DNA of 64,000 bases from Streptomyces sp. R21 (GTDB taxonomy: Bacteria > Actinomycetota > Actinomycetes > Streptomycetales > Streptomycetaceae), in assembly GCF_041051975.1 (NCBI RefSeq), contig NZ_CP163435.1, forward strand, positions 7,543,001 to 7,607,000, given 5' to 3'. The notes beneath the pieces were generated by a model. That model was not told where the DNA came from and did not search any database. It saw only the letters and a program-made list of their open reading frames with translations. A program made the position numbers and the translations under genes. Positions 33,911-43,142 of the stretch are shown in pieces; the stretch's first letter is position 1, and every line of letters starts with the position of its first letter.

Positions 33911-34710
33911 GCGCCTCCCCAATCCCGGCTGTGCTTGATCTGCTCGTTCTCCGTGATGTGCTCGATCGGCTCGATCGGGGAGACCCCCGTGGCCTGCTTG
34001 CCCCAGGACGCTTCCGTCCCGTTTCCCTGGGACGCTTCCGCGCCATCGCCGCGGGAGGCTTCCGTCCCGTCCCCCCGCCCGTCGGCCGGCGGCTTCTTCG
34101 CGCTCCACCCGAGGTCGCCCCGGGCTTCGGTGTCGGCGGACGCCGGGTGGGACCTGTCGCCGGAACACGACAGGTCCCGGTTGGACGGCACCGACGAGCC
34201 GGCCGGATCCCCGGAGGGAGTCCCGTCCGCCCCGCGCGGCAGCTCCGCCCAGACCAGCAGTCCCGGCCCGGTGTCCTGGGCCCCCCATGCCCTGCACAGG
34301 GCCGAGACGAGGAGCAATCCCCTCCCGTGCTCCTCCTCGGGACGCTCTGGAGAGGGGTGCGGCTCATCGGGAGCGCATCCCTCGTCGAGTACGGCGATCC
34401 GTACCAGGTCGTCCCCGTCGTGCAGCTCGCAGACGACGTGCTCGCCGGCGCTGTGCACGATCGCGTTGGTGACCAGCTCGGAGACGACCAGGGTGGCTGT
34501 GTCGACGGTGTCCTCGCACACCGCCCAGCCGGTCAGTCTGGAGCGCGTCAGCTGCCGTGCCCGGGAGACGGAGCCCGGATGGGCGGCCAGCTCGAAGCGG
34601 AACCGGCGTTCGGCGGCCGCGCCGGGGCTGAACCCTGGGGCGGCGCGCAGACCGGAACGGTCTTCGGCGGCGTCTGTTCCTAACGGCGCGGACGGAGTCA
34701 CGCTTGCCAC
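33907..34710 (-). CDS. RsbW-like ATP-binding protein (HATPase_c_2)
   Basis: A 267-residue protein; GTG at 34710 is the likely start, with other in-frame starts possible. The kinase-like ATPase fold is in residues 25-165: the N-box LVVSELVTNAIVHSA, the G1 region VLDEGCAPDEP and the G2 region GRGLLLVSALCRAWG. The C-terminal 90 residues are hydrophilic and repetitive, with a run of G(D/N)G(T/A)EAS units. These single-domain ATPases often serve as anti-sigma-type regulators. The gene lies divergent from an XRE/DUF397 pair, as in abaA- and whiJ-like loci. Confidence 0.85.
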   Translation of the reverse strand: MASVTPSAPLGTDAAEDRSGLRAAPGFSPGAAAERRFRFELAAHPGSVSRARQLTRSRLTGWAVCEDTVDTATLVVSELVTNAIVHSAGEHVVCELHDGDDLVRIAVLDEGCAPDEPHPSPERPEEEHGRGLLLVSALCRAWGAQDTGPGLLVWAELPRGADGTPSGDPAGSSVPSNRDLSCSGDRSHPASADTEARGDLGWSAKKPPADGRGDGTEASRGDGAEASQGNGTEASWGKQATGVSPIEPIEHITENEQIKHSRDWGGA

Positions 34711-34897
34711 TATCGCCCCGCCGTGAACACTTGGCAAGTGTCACTATGGAAAATGCAGAGTGCCATGTGACGCCGCGAGGGCGCGTGGCACACTGCTCGC
34801 AACAACCAGTTGAGCGGCGCCAGTTGGGATCTGCGGAGCAGCAGAAGAAGCATCCGGACGGCGCCGCCCGGGCTGTCCGGACTCAGGGAGGTGGGAC

Positions 34898-35758
34898 GTG
34901 AGCGAACCGCGGTCCGCGCCGACGGTCGGTCAGGTCGTCCTCGGCCGACGCCTGCTGGACCTGCGGGAACGCGCGGGTCTCAAGCGCGAGGAGGCCGCCC
35001 GCATCCTGCGGGTCGCGCCCGCCACGGTCCGGCGTATGGAGATGGCCGAGGTCTCCCTCAAAATTCCGTACCTCCAGCTCCTGCTGAAGTCGTACGGCAT
35101 CTCCGACGACGAGGCTGAGGCCTTCGTCCAACTGGCGGAGGAGGCCAACAAGCCCGGCTGGTGGCAGCGGTTCCACGACATCCTGCCGGGCTGGTTCTCG
35201 ATGCACGTCAGCCTGGAGGGCGCGGCCGCGCTCATCCGCTCGTACGAACCCCACTTCGTGCCGGGGCTGTTGCAGACCGAGGACTACGCGCGCGGCGTGC
35301 TGTTGTCGGGCGCCATCGGCCAGACCAGGCCCGAGGACATCGAGCGCCATGTGGCGCTGCGCATGCAACGGCAGGACCTGCTCACCCGGGAGGGCGCACC
35401 CCGGTTCTGGGTCGTCATGGACGAGACGGCCGTGCGCCGCCACGTCGGCGGCCCGGAGGTGATGCGCGCCCAGATCGACAAATTGCTCGACATCGCGAAG
35501 CTGCCCAACGTGACTTTGCAGGTCGCCCCGTTCGCCGCGGGGCCGCACCCGGGTACGTACGGGCCCTTCGTGCTGTTCCGCTTTGCCATGCCGGAACTCC
35601 CGGACATGGTCTACAGCGAGTACCTGACCGGCGCGGTCTATCTGGACTCGCGCTCGGAGGTGGCGACCCACCTCGAGGTCATGGACCGCATGGCGGCTCA
35701 GGCCGCCACGGCACATCGCACGAAGGAGATCCTCACGGATCTCCGCAAGGAGCTGTGA
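34898..35758 (+). CDS. Scr1/WhiJ-type XRE regulator with DUF5753 domain
   Basis: A 286-residue protein from GTG at 34898, with GGGAGG upstream. Residues 15-75 form a helix-turn-helix (LGRRLLDLRERAGLKREEAARIL, RVAPATVRRMEMAE). The C-terminal two thirds match DUF5753: SYEPHFVPGLLQTEDYARGVL, ALRMQRQDLL, WVVMDETAVRRHVGG, VTLQVAPFAAG. Proteins of this type act with small DUF397 partners in Streptomyces development and antibiotic control. The DUF397 gene follows immediately. Confidence 0.92.
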   Translation: MSEPRSAPTVGQVVLGRRLLDLRERAGLKREEAARILRVAPATVRRMEMAEVSLKIPYLQLLLKSYGISDDEAEAFVQLAEEANKPGWWQRFHDILPGWFSMHVSLEGAAALIRSYEPHFVPGLLQTEDYARGVLLSGAIGQTRPEDIERHVALRMQRQDLLTREGAPRFWVVMDETAVRRHVGGPEVMRAQIDKLLDIAKLPNVTLQVAPFAAGPHPGTYGPFVLFRFAMPELPDMVYSEYLTGAVYLDSRSEVATHLEVMDRMAAQAATAHRTKEILTDLRKEL

Positions 35759-36040
35759 ATGGAACGCATCAAGCCGCGGATACGCAACGGGCGCGAGGGG
35801 CGCGACGTGCGGATCTACAACGGGATGCCTGCACGTGAACTGGGCAGTGAGGGCTGGCACAAGCCGTGGAGCGGTGGCAACGGAGGCAACTGCCTGGAGG
35901 CGATGAAGCTCGCCGACGGACGTATCGCGGTCCGGCAGTCCGCGGACCCCGACGGCCCGGCGCTGATCTACACCCCGGGCGAGATGACCGCGTTCATCCA
36001 GGGGGCGAAGGCCGGAGAGGCGGACTTCCTGCTGTCCTGA
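35759..36040 (+). CDS. DUF397 family protein
   Basis: A 93-residue protein whose ATG directly follows the TGA of the XRE gene (TGAATG), with AAGGAG inside the upstream coding end. The DUF397 pattern is visible: WHKPWSGGNGGNCLEAMKLADGRIAVRQSADPDGPALIYTPGEM. DUF397 proteins are partners of the preceding XRE regulator class. The N-terminus (MERIKPRIRNGREGRDVRIY) is longer than in most members. Confidence 0.9.
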   Translation: MERIKPRIRNGREGRDVRIYNGMPARELGSEGWHKPWSGGNGGNCLEAMKLADGRIAVRQSADPDGPALIYTPGEMTAFIQGAKAGEADFLLS

Positions 36041-36175
36041 ACTGCACCCTTGCGCGGCCCTGTGCTGTTCCCCTTCTCCCCGCGATCCGTTCAACCTTGT
36101 TCAAGTTCCCTAATCTTGATGCGAGTTGACCACCTTGATGAGCCGCATGAGTTCCACGAGTTTACGGAGACTGTC

Positions 36176-36979
36176 ATGACCGGGCAGGCGCCCATCGAGA
36201 TCGACACGAGCAAGCCCCATCCCGCGCGGATGTACGACTGGTTCCTGGGCGGCAAGGACAACTACCCCGTCGACGAGGAGATGGGCAGACAACTGGTCGC
36301 CCTCGAACCGCGGGTCCCGGCGATGGCGCAGGTCAACCGCGCGTTCATGCACCGAGCCACCCGCTGGCTGGCGATGAACGGCGTACGGCAGTTCCTGGAC
36401 ATCGGCACCGGTATCCCGACCGAGCCCAACCTGCACCAGATCGCCCAGCAGGTCGCGCCGGACGCCCGCGTCGTCTACTGCGACAACGACCCCATCGTGC
36501 TGGCCCACGCCGAGGCCCTGCTGCGCAGCACGCCCGAGGGGGTCACGGAGTACCTCCAGGCCGATGTGCGGGAACCGGCCACCATCATCGAAGAGGCCAG
36601 GAAGGTCCTGGACTTCACCCAGCCCGTCGCGCTGTCGCTCATCGCCCTGCTGCACTTCATCGCCGACGAGGACGGCGCGTACGAACTCGTCGAGAAGCTG
36701 CTGGCCGAACTGCCGTCCGGCAGCTACCTGATGCTCTCGCACGCCTCGGACGAGACCGACCCGGAGAAGGGCGCGAAGGCGATGGCGATCTACCGCGCCC
36801 GCGGCATGACCCTGGCGCTGCGCGACGGCGAGCAGATCGGCCGCTTCTTCGACGGTCTCGAACTCGTCGACCCCGGCGTCGCGTTGGCCGTCGACTGGAA
36901 GCCGGAACTCGGCGAGATCGTCGAGTACGGGGGCGAGGGGCCCGTACCGGGGTACGGGGCGGTGGGGCGCAAGCCCTGA
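36176..36979 (+). CDS. SAM-dependent methyltransferase (DUF574 type)
   Basis: A 267-residue protein from ATG at 36176, with GGAGA upstream. It matches the actinobacterial DUF574 methyltransferases: IDTSKPHPARMYDWFLGGKDNYPVDEE, AVNRAF-like AQVNRAFMHRATRWLA, the SAM-binding FLDIGTGIPTEPNLHQ, and VVYCDNDPIVLAHAEALL. The family is widespread in Streptomyces and often occurs near DUF397 genes. The substrate is unknown. Confidence 0.9.
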   Translation: MTGQAPIEIDTSKPHPARMYDWFLGGKDNYPVDEEMGRQLVALEPRVPAMAQVNRAFMHRATRWLAMNGVRQFLDIGTGIPTEPNLHQIAQQVAPDARVVYCDNDPIVLAHAEALLRSTPEGVTEYLQADVREPATIIEEARKVLDFTQPVALSLIALLHFIADEDGAYELVEKLLAELPSGSYLMLSHASDETDPEKGAKAMAIYRARGMTLALRDGEQIGRFFDGLELVDPGVALAVDWKPELGEIVEYGGEGPVPGYGAVGRKP

Positions 36980-36989
36980 ATCCTGGCCC

Positions 36990-38424
36990 TCACCCCGGCG
37001 GCAGCACCCCGCACAACGCCTCCAGCGCCGCCCCGTACGCATGCTCCGGGGGAGTCGCATAGCCCACGACCAGCCCATCGGGTCCGTCCGGTCCCGGCAG
37101 CGCTGACGTGCCCGCCTCCGGGTGCCGGAACTCCGCGAGCCCGTCCAGCGCGATCCCCTGCCAGGTCGCCGCCTTGACCGTCGACCGCTCCGTTCCCGGC
37201 GGCAGTCGCAGCACCGCGTGCAGCCCGGCGGCGATCCCCGTGACCTCGATGTGCGGTGCTTGCGCGGCGAGTGCGGCGACGAGACGGTCACGTCGGCCGC
37301 GGTACCGCTGCCGCATGCGCCGCACGTGGCGGTCGTAAGCCCCGGAAGTGATGAAGTCCGCGAACGCCAGCTGATCGAGGACGCTCGCCCACGCCTCGCG
37401 TTCTCCCTTGGCGGCGAGGACCCCGTCGACGTAGCGCTCCGGGAGGACCATCCAGCCCAGCCGCAGTGCGGGGGACAGGCTCTTGCTGACCGATCCGATG
37501 TGGATGACGTGCTCCGGGTCCAGCCCCTGCACGGCCCCGACGGGCTTGCGGTCGTAGCGGAACTCCCCGTCGTAGTCGTCCTCGAGAATCACGCTGCCAC
37601 GCGCGCGTGCCCAGTCGATCACGGCGGCGCGCCGCGCGGAGTGCAGGGGACCGCCAGTGGGGAACTGGTGTGCGGGCGTGAGGAGTACGGCCCGCTCCCG
37701 GCCCAACGCGTGCACCTGGGCGCCGTCTTCGTCGAGCGGCAGCGGAACGGTTGTCACGGACGCGGTGGCCAGCAGCGCGCGATGGAAACCGAGGCCGTAC
37801 GACTCCACGGCCAGCGATCCGCGCAACACCCCGCCGGGGCCGGTGAACAGCAGCCTCAGGGCGTGCGCGAAGCCCGAGCAGATCACGATCCGCTCGGGGT
37901 CCGTACGCACGCCACGCGCGCGTGCCAGGTAGTCGGCGAGGGCATGGCGCAGCTCCACGCGCCCGGCCGGATCACCGGGCCCGAAGGCTTCGTTGGGCGC
38001 CTGCTGGAGCGCCCGCCGGTACGACGTGGACCAGGCGGCGCGTGAAAGACCCCGGGTCCGGGGTGCCCTGCCGCAGATCGTGCCGGGGTCCACGCGCGCG
38101 TGGAGGTGCTTTTCGGGGTACGCGCGCGGCGGCGCCCGGCGGCTTCGCCCGCTCGGCGACCCGCGTACCCGAACCCTGCCGCGCGGTCAGCCACCCCTCG
38201 GCGACGAGCTCGGCGTACGCGTCGGCGACCGTGTTGCGGGCAACCCCGAGGTCGGCGGCGAGCGAGCGGTACGGCGGGAGCCGGGTGCCCGGAGCTAGCC
38301 GCCCCGAGCGCACGGCCTCGCGCAGCGCACGGATCAGCGCGGCCCGACGCCCACCCGCCCCGGCCACCTCCAGGTGCAGATCGACACCGATGCGCTCCGC
38401 AGAATTGACCCATGATTCCACCAT
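36990..38424 (-). pseudogene. MocR/PdxR-type GntR-aminotransferase regulator, frameshifted
   Basis: Two frames together make one MocR regulator. The start frame (ATG 38424) encodes the GntR winged helix: LREAVRSGRLAPGTRLPPYRSLA, DLGVARNTVADAYAELVAEGWL. The other frame encodes the aminotransferase-like domain: FGPGDPAGRVELRHALADYL, YDGEFRYDRKPVGA and HIGSVSKSLSPALRLGW, with the PLP lysine. The switch falls at about 38041-38050, near GTCTTTCACG, where one base too many (or two too few) breaks continuity between PDPGSF and RAAWSTSYRRAL. It may be a real inactivating mutation or a sequencing error. It is divergent from the AhpD-like gene, its likely target. Confidence 0.85.
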
Positions 38425-38465
38425 GGCAATGAACCATACCGCCGGTCTCTGAACCCCATAGATTC

Positions 38466-38996
38466 ATGGTCATGACGACGAACACGATGAGCACCACGGG
38501 CGCGACGCAGACGACGGCCGTCCGGCACACGATCAACAACCACAGCCAGACCCGGCTCGACTTCGCCAAGGCAGCCCCGAAGGCCTTCCGGGCCCTCATC
38601 GGCTTCGACGCCGCGGCCCGCCAGGGACTCGACCCCGCCCTCGTCGAACTGATCCAGATCCGCGCCTCGCACCTCAACCACTGCGCGTACTGCCTCCACA
38701 TGCACACCAACGACGCGCGCAAGGCGGGCGAGAGCGAGGACCGGCTGCACATGGTGGCGGTGTGGCGCGAGGCCCGCCACTTCTTCACGGAGAAGGAGTG
38801 CGCGGCCCTCGCCCTCACCGAGGCGGTCACCCTGGTCGCCGACGGCGGCGTCCCGGACGACGTCTACGCGCAGGCCGCCGCCCACTTCGGCGACGAGGAA
38901 CTGGCCCAGGTGCTGGCCCTGATCTTCACGATCAACACCTGGAACCGGATCGCCCTGTCGACGGCGAAGGTGGCGGGCACGGACCAGCGCAAGTGA
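38466..38996 (+). CDS. carboxymuconolactone decarboxylase / AhpD-like protein
   Basis: A 176-residue protein with possible starts at 38466 and 38472 and no clear ribosome site. The C-terminal 140 residues match AhpD-like proteins: LIQIRASHLNHCAYCLHMHTNDARKAG contains the CxxC and downstream His of the active site, followed by ALALTEAVTLVADGG. These act in alkyl-hydroperoxide or dihydrolipoamide-linked redox reactions. The frameshifted MocR gene starts 41 bp away on the other strand and would normally regulate it. Confidence 0.9.
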   Translation: MVMTTNTMSTTGATQTTAVRHTINNHSQTRLDFAKAAPKAFRALIGFDAAARQGLDPALVELIQIRASHLNHCAYCLHMHTNDARKAGESEDRLHMVAVWREARHFFTEKECAALALTEAVTLVADGGVPDDVYAQAAAHFGDEELAQVLALIFTINTWNRIALSTAKVAGTDQRK

Positions 38997-39017
38997 GCAC
39001 CTGCCTCAAGGGTCCGG

Positions 39018-40505
39018 TTACGCCGTCATCGGGCGGTCGTACGGCCCGATCGGCGCCGGCAGCCGTGCGTGACCCGTGAGGTGGCGGTCCACCGCGGCCG
39101 CCACCGCGCGGCCCTCGGCGATGGCCCAGACGATGAGGGAGGCGCCGCGGGCCGCGTCCCCGGCGACGTACACCCCGGGGACGTTGGTCGCGAAGTCCGT
39201 GTCGCGGGCGATCGTGCCGCGTGCGTCGAGGGTGAGGCCGAGCTGGTCGATCAGGCCGTCGTGGCGGTCGGGGCCGGAGAAGCCGAGGGCGAGCAGTACG
39301 AGGTCGGCGGGGAGCGTCCGCTCGGAGCCGGGGATCGGGTGGCGCCGCCCGTCCACCTCGACGAGGTGCAGCGCGTTCACCCGCCCCGTCTCGTCGCCGG
39401 TGAGGCGGAGCGTGGACGCGGCGAAGAGCCGGGCGTCCGCGTCGGCCGCGGGGGCCGTCTCCAGGTCGCGGGCCTCCTCGTGCGCGGCGGAGAGCCGGTA
39501 GACCTTCGGATACGTCGGCCAGGGCTCGATGTCCTCGTCGCGCTCCGCCGCCGGGAGCGGATAGATGTCCAGCTGTGTCACGGACTTGGCGCCCTCGCGC
39601 ACCGCCGTTCCCAGGCAGTCCGCTCCGGTGTCGCCGCCACCGACGATGACGACGTGCTTTCCGGCGGCCGACAGCGGGGACTCATCGAGGTCCCCCTCGC
39701 ACACCCGGTCGGCGAACGGCAGGTACTCCATTGCCTGGTGAATGCCCGTCAGTTCGCGTCCCGGCACGGGCAGTTCACGCCAGGCGGTGGCGCCCACGGC
39801 CAGTACGACGGCGTCGTAGCGTGCCCGTAGGTCGGCGGCCCCGATGTCCCGCCCGATCACTGTCGACGTCCTGAACTTCGTGCCCTCCGCCCGCATCTGC
39901 TCAAGGCGTCGGTCGAGGTGGCGCTTCTCCATCTTGAACGCGGGGATGCCGTAGCGCAGCAGTCCGCCGATGCGGTCGGACCGCTCGTACACGGCGACGG
40001 TGTGCCCGACCCGGGTCAACTGCTGTGCCGCGGCAAGGCCGGTGGGGCCCGATCCGATCACGGCGACCGTCCGCCCGGTGAGCCGGTCCGGCGGGCGCGG
40101 CGGCGTGAACCCGTCCGCCCAGGCGCGGTCGGCGATGGCGACCTCGACGTTCTTGATGGTGACGGCGGGCTGGTTGATCGCGAGGACGCAGCCCGCCTCG
40201 CACGGGGCGGGACACAACCGCCCGGTGAACTCGGGGAAGTTGTTCGTGGCGTGCAGCCGGTCGCTCGCCGCCCGCCAGTCCTCCCGGGAGACCAGGTCGT
40301 TCCACTCGGGGATCAGATTGCCCAGCGGGCAGGCGCCGTGGCAGAACGGGATCCCGCAGTCCATGCAGCGGTCGGCCTGCCTGCTGACGATCGGCAGCAG
40401 CGCCCCGGGGACGTACACCTCGTTCCAGTCACGCACCCGCTCCTCGACGGGCCGGCGCGGGTACTCCTCGCGGGGTGTGGTGAGAAAACCCTTGGGATCG
40501 GCCAT
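39018..40505 (-). CDS. gltD: glutamate synthase small subunit (GltD)-like, orphan copy
   Basis: A 495-residue flavoprotein starting MADPKGFLTTPREEYPRRP, with GGGAG upstream. The N-terminal iron-sulfur region has CMDCGIPFCHGACPLGNLIPE and CPAPCEAGCVLAINQ. FAD and NADPH sites follow: VAVIGSGPTGLAAAQQL and VVIVGGGDTGADCLG. GltD feeds electrons from NADPH to GltB, but no gltB is adjacent here. It could serve a distant GltB or another partner. Confidence 0.9.
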   Translation of the reverse strand: MADPKGFLTTPREEYPRRPVEERVRDWNEVYVPGALLPIVSRQADRCMDCGIPFCHGACPLGNLIPEWNDLVSREDWRAASDRLHATNNFPEFTGRLCPAPCEAGCVLAINQPAVTIKNVEVAIADRAWADGFTPPRPPDRLTGRTVAVIGSGPTGLAAAQQLTRVGHTVAVYERSDRIGGLLRYGIPAFKMEKRHLDRRLEQMRAEGTKFRTSTVIGRDIGAADLRARYDAVVLAVGATAWRELPVPGRELTGIHQAMEYLPFADRVCEGDLDESPLSAAGKHVVIVGGGDTGADCLGTAVREGAKSVTQLDIYPLPAAERDEDIEPWPTYPKVYRLSAAHEEARDLETAPAADADARLFAASTLRLTGDETGRVNALHLVEVDGRRHPIPGSERTLPADLVLLALGFSGPDRHDGLIDQLGLTLDARGTIARDTDFATNVPGVYVAGDAARGASLIVWAIAEGRAVAAAVDRHLTGHARLPAPIGPYDRPMTA

Positions 40506-40693
40506 CGCCGTCTCCCTCACGTACGTGCGCGCACGGGCCGCACCACCGGGGGACGGCATCGGCCCACGGCTTTCGGGCGGCACTCCTTTCCCGCCACGAT
40601 ACGACGCTCGCGCGAGCCCCGCCGCTCAGGTGAGAACGAGCGTCCCTCGGCTCAGTGCGCGCATGCCACTCAGGGCAGGCCCCGGCATCCCGC

Positions 40694-41173
40694 TCACGTC
40701 AGGGCGAGCATGTACGACAGCGCCGCAGCCGCCGCCGCGATCGTGCGGATGTGGTTCCACATCGTCCACTCGCGCACGTACGACCGCCAGTAGGTGGCGG
40801 CTTCCGGGGTGCCCGGGTCCATCCTGAGCAGCGCGTCGTTGCGCGGGACGTTCGCGACGACGGTCACCCCGAACGATCCGACCAGATACAGCGCACTGCC
40901 CAGCAGCAGCTCCACCGTCCCCTCGTCCGGCAGCAGCACGAACGTGACCACGGCGAGCACGGCGCACAGTCCGGCCGACCCCACGAACACGAGCATGAAC
41001 GCCGGGCGTACGGCAGCGGAGTTGATCGAGTTCATGGCGGCGACCCCCTGCGCGGGCGGCAGGTCGGCGAGTCCTCTCATCACGAACGTCGAGAACCCGC
41101 AGAAGACCCCGGCCACGATCCCGCAGCCGAGCACCCCCAGCACCGTCAGCACGAAGTACGGTCCACCGATCAT
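40694..41173 (-). CDS. DUF1772 (anthrone oxygenase-like) membrane protein
   Basis: A 159-residue protein from ATG at 41173, with GGGAG upstream. Four hydrophobic helices are seen, with the family motifs VFCGFSTFVMRGL, MNSINSAAVRPAFMLVF, NVPRNDAL and WRSYVREWTMWNHIRTIAAAAA. Related eukaryotic proteins are cofactor-free anthrone oxygenases; the role of bacterial members is unknown. Confidence 0.85.
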   Translation of the reverse strand: MIGGPYFVLTVLGVLGCGIVAGVFCGFSTFVMRGLADLPPAQGVAAMNSINSAAVRPAFMLVFVGSAGLCAVLAVVTFVLLPDEGTVELLLGSALYLVGSFGVTVVANVPRNDALLRMDPGTPEAATYWRSYVREWTMWNHIRTIAAAAAALSYMLALT

Positions 41174-41384
41174 GTTCACTCCCGCTCGATCCCCCGAAGT
41201 CAAAGATCCTGCACGGCAGTCACCGTCACCACAAGTGAAATGTTGTACGAGCACAGTGACCATGGCTGAGATGTGCGGGGGCATGCGCGGGCGTCCAGAG
41301 TCCCGGCGGCGCCGCGACCCGGGGTGCTCGGGCGTCCCCCTCGGTCGCCGCGGCCCGCCGTCGGCCGGGCGCGAGGGCCCTCCG

Positions 41385-42107
41385 TCACGCAGGCGCCGCG
41401 ATCCCGCCGTCCTCCCACCCCTGCCCCCACTCCCGCTCCCATTCCCGCAGTCGCGCCTCCACCGCCGCCGCGATCCGGCGACGGGCCTCGTGCCGCGGCA
41501 CACCGCTCATCAACAGCTGGTCGTACGGCGTGTCCGTGTGGCGTACGGATGCCCGCACCGCCGAGGTCACCGCGGCCGCGGACAGGGCGCGGCCGGCGGC
41601 GCTGCGCCCGACGCGACCGCTGCCGCGCAGCGAGGCGTGCGCGGCGATCGCCTGCGCCCGGTCGGCCGGACAACCGGGAAACAGCCGCCGGATCTCCCGC
41701 GCGAAAGCGTCCGTGAACCGCACGTCCTCCGCGGCCCGCCGCTGCGCGTCCCGCGCCCGCCGCCGGCGCCGCACCTCCGCGTCCGCCAGGCACTGTTCCT
41801 CCGCCCGGGCTCGCGCCGCCTCCTCGACGAGCACGCCCTGCCGCTCGTACCGGCTGCGCCGCCGGTTGAACCGCACCACCACCGCCGACAGCGCACTGCC
41901 CTCCCGCGCCCGCCGCGTGAGTGCGGTGTCGCCCCGCGGCAGGAACACCAGATGCCCGAGGTCGGCACAGTCGAGGCAGCGCGGCGTCCCGTTCTCCAGC
42001 ACCAGCAGCCCCAGCGGCCCGCCCCGGCACTCGGCGCAGTGTCGTCTCTTGACGGGCTGGAAGACGAGAAGGCCGCTGCGGGGCGGGGGAGTTGGGAGCG
42101 GTGCCAT
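41385..42107 (-). CDS. DUF2293 domain protein with N-terminal zinc-ribbon-like motif
   Basis: A 240-residue basic protein from ATG at 42107. Near residues 20-50 are two CxxC pairs (HCAECRGGPLG and CLDCADLG), which could bind zinc. A long charged coiled-coil-like helix (residues 90-135) follows. The C-terminal DUF2293 region is FAREIRRLFPGCPADRAQAIAAHASL and SVRHTDTPYDQLLMSGVPRHEARRRI. The function is unknown; a nucleic-acid-binding role is plausible. Confidence 0.8.
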   Translation of the reverse strand: MAPLPTPPPRSGLLVFQPVKRRHCAECRGGPLGLLVLENGTPRCLDCADLGHLVFLPRGDTALTRRAREGSALSAVVVRFNRRRSRYERQGVLVEEAARARAEEQCLADAEVRRRRRARDAQRRAAEDVRFTDAFAREIRRLFPGCPADRAQAIAAHASLRGSGRVGRSAAGRALSAAAVTSAVRASVRHTDTPYDQLLMSGVPRHEARRRIAAAVEARLREWEREWGQGWEDGGIAAPA

Positions 42108-42336
42108 AGATGGTTCATTCCCCCGCGCGACCCCGAGCGATCCCGTGCGATCCACTGCGCCCCCGTCCGACCCCGGGCCCACACCGCGGCGGCGGAACGG
42201 AAGCGCGGCCTCCTTGTTCTTGGCATGTACTTGACCCGTAACGATCCTGTGGGAAGAGGTGTTCAGCGATCTCGCTGGTGCAGAATCGGCTGGTCAGCCA
42301 GCCACTCGAACCACGCAGGACATACGGGGGACCGCC

Positions 42337-43032
42337 ATGCGCGCAGCGCGCAAGAACTGGAAGACGTACGCCCTGGGGGTCGCAGCCGTCGCCGCGCTCC
42401 TGTCGTCCACGGCCTGCGAGTCGGGCGGTACGGACGACGCCGCGAGATCCACCCCGTCCGCCGCCGCGAGCGCGACCGGCTCGGCCGAGCCCGGCGACGG
42501 CTCGGGGATCTCGAGCAGCAGCTCGGCCAATTCCGGCGGGTCGGGCGACTCGGGCAGCTCGGGCGACTCCGGCGGGGCCGCCACCACGGCCTGCGCCGAC
42601 CCGGACCTCTCGATCACCACGTCGCTCTGGCAGCACGACGAGGGCCGGCACCTCCTCATCACGGCCACCAACATCAGCGACAAGCCCTGCACCCTCTACC
42701 ACTATCCGTACGTCAGCTTCGGCGCCGACATCGAGAACCCGCTCGGTCCGATGGAGTCCAAGCCGCAGGCGATCGCCACGATCAAACCGAAGGGGAAGGC
42801 GTACGCGGGCCTGCTCCTCTTCCGGCCGGACGAGAAGACGAACACCTTCAAGTCGTTCGCCCTCGGCTACCAGGACCGCGTCCCCAACAGCGGCGGCGAT
42901 GCCGCACCGCTCGACATCGCCTTCTCCGACGACATCGACTCCGTCGCCGTCGGACCCAACCCCCTGATCACCTACTGGAACGTCGACCTCGGCGCGGTCC
43001 AGAACTTCATGATCAAGGCGGGCAAGAGCTAG
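42337..43032 (+). CDS. DUF4232 domain lipoprotein
   Basis: A 231-residue exported protein. The signal peptide MRAARKNWKTYALGVAAVA ends in a lipobox (LSSTAC, Cys at about residue 27), so it should be anchored outside the membrane. A Ser/Gly-rich linker precedes the DUF4232 domain, which starts at CADPDLSITTSLWQHDEGRH and includes LITATNISDKPCTLYHYPYVSF. ATG at 42337 follows GGGGG; a longer frame is disfavoured because it displaces the signal peptide. Confidence 0.87.
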   Translation: MRAARKNWKTYALGVAAVAALLSSTACESGGTDDAARSTPSAAASATGSAEPGDGSGISSSSSANSGGSGDSGSSGDSGGAATTACADPDLSITTSLWQHDEGRHLLITATNISDKPCTLYHYPYVSFGADIENPLGPMESKPQAIATIKPKGKAYAGLLLFRPDEKTNTFKSFALGYQDRVPNSGGDAAPLDIAFSDDIDSVAVGPNPLITYWNVDLGAVQNFMIKAGKS

Positions 43033-43033
43033 C

Positions 43034-43131
43034 ACTGCAACGGTGTTCGGCGTGACTGGTGCCGGCTGGTCGGTGGTCCGAGGCTCATCCGGCCACGGAC
43101 CGCGGGTCCCCGACTGGGCGAGGGTTGCAGT
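43034..43131. terminator. nested hairpins between convergent genes
   Basis: ACTGCAAC (43034-43041) pairs with GTTGCAGT (43124-43131), and inside it GGTCCG (43075-43080) pairs with CGGACC (43096-43101). This sits between the DUF4232 gene and the convergent gene at 43143. Two direct copies of ACTAGGCCTG follow at 43132-43151, the second covering the stop codon of the minus-strand gene. Confidence 0.5.
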
Positions 43132-43142
43132 ACTAGGCCTGA

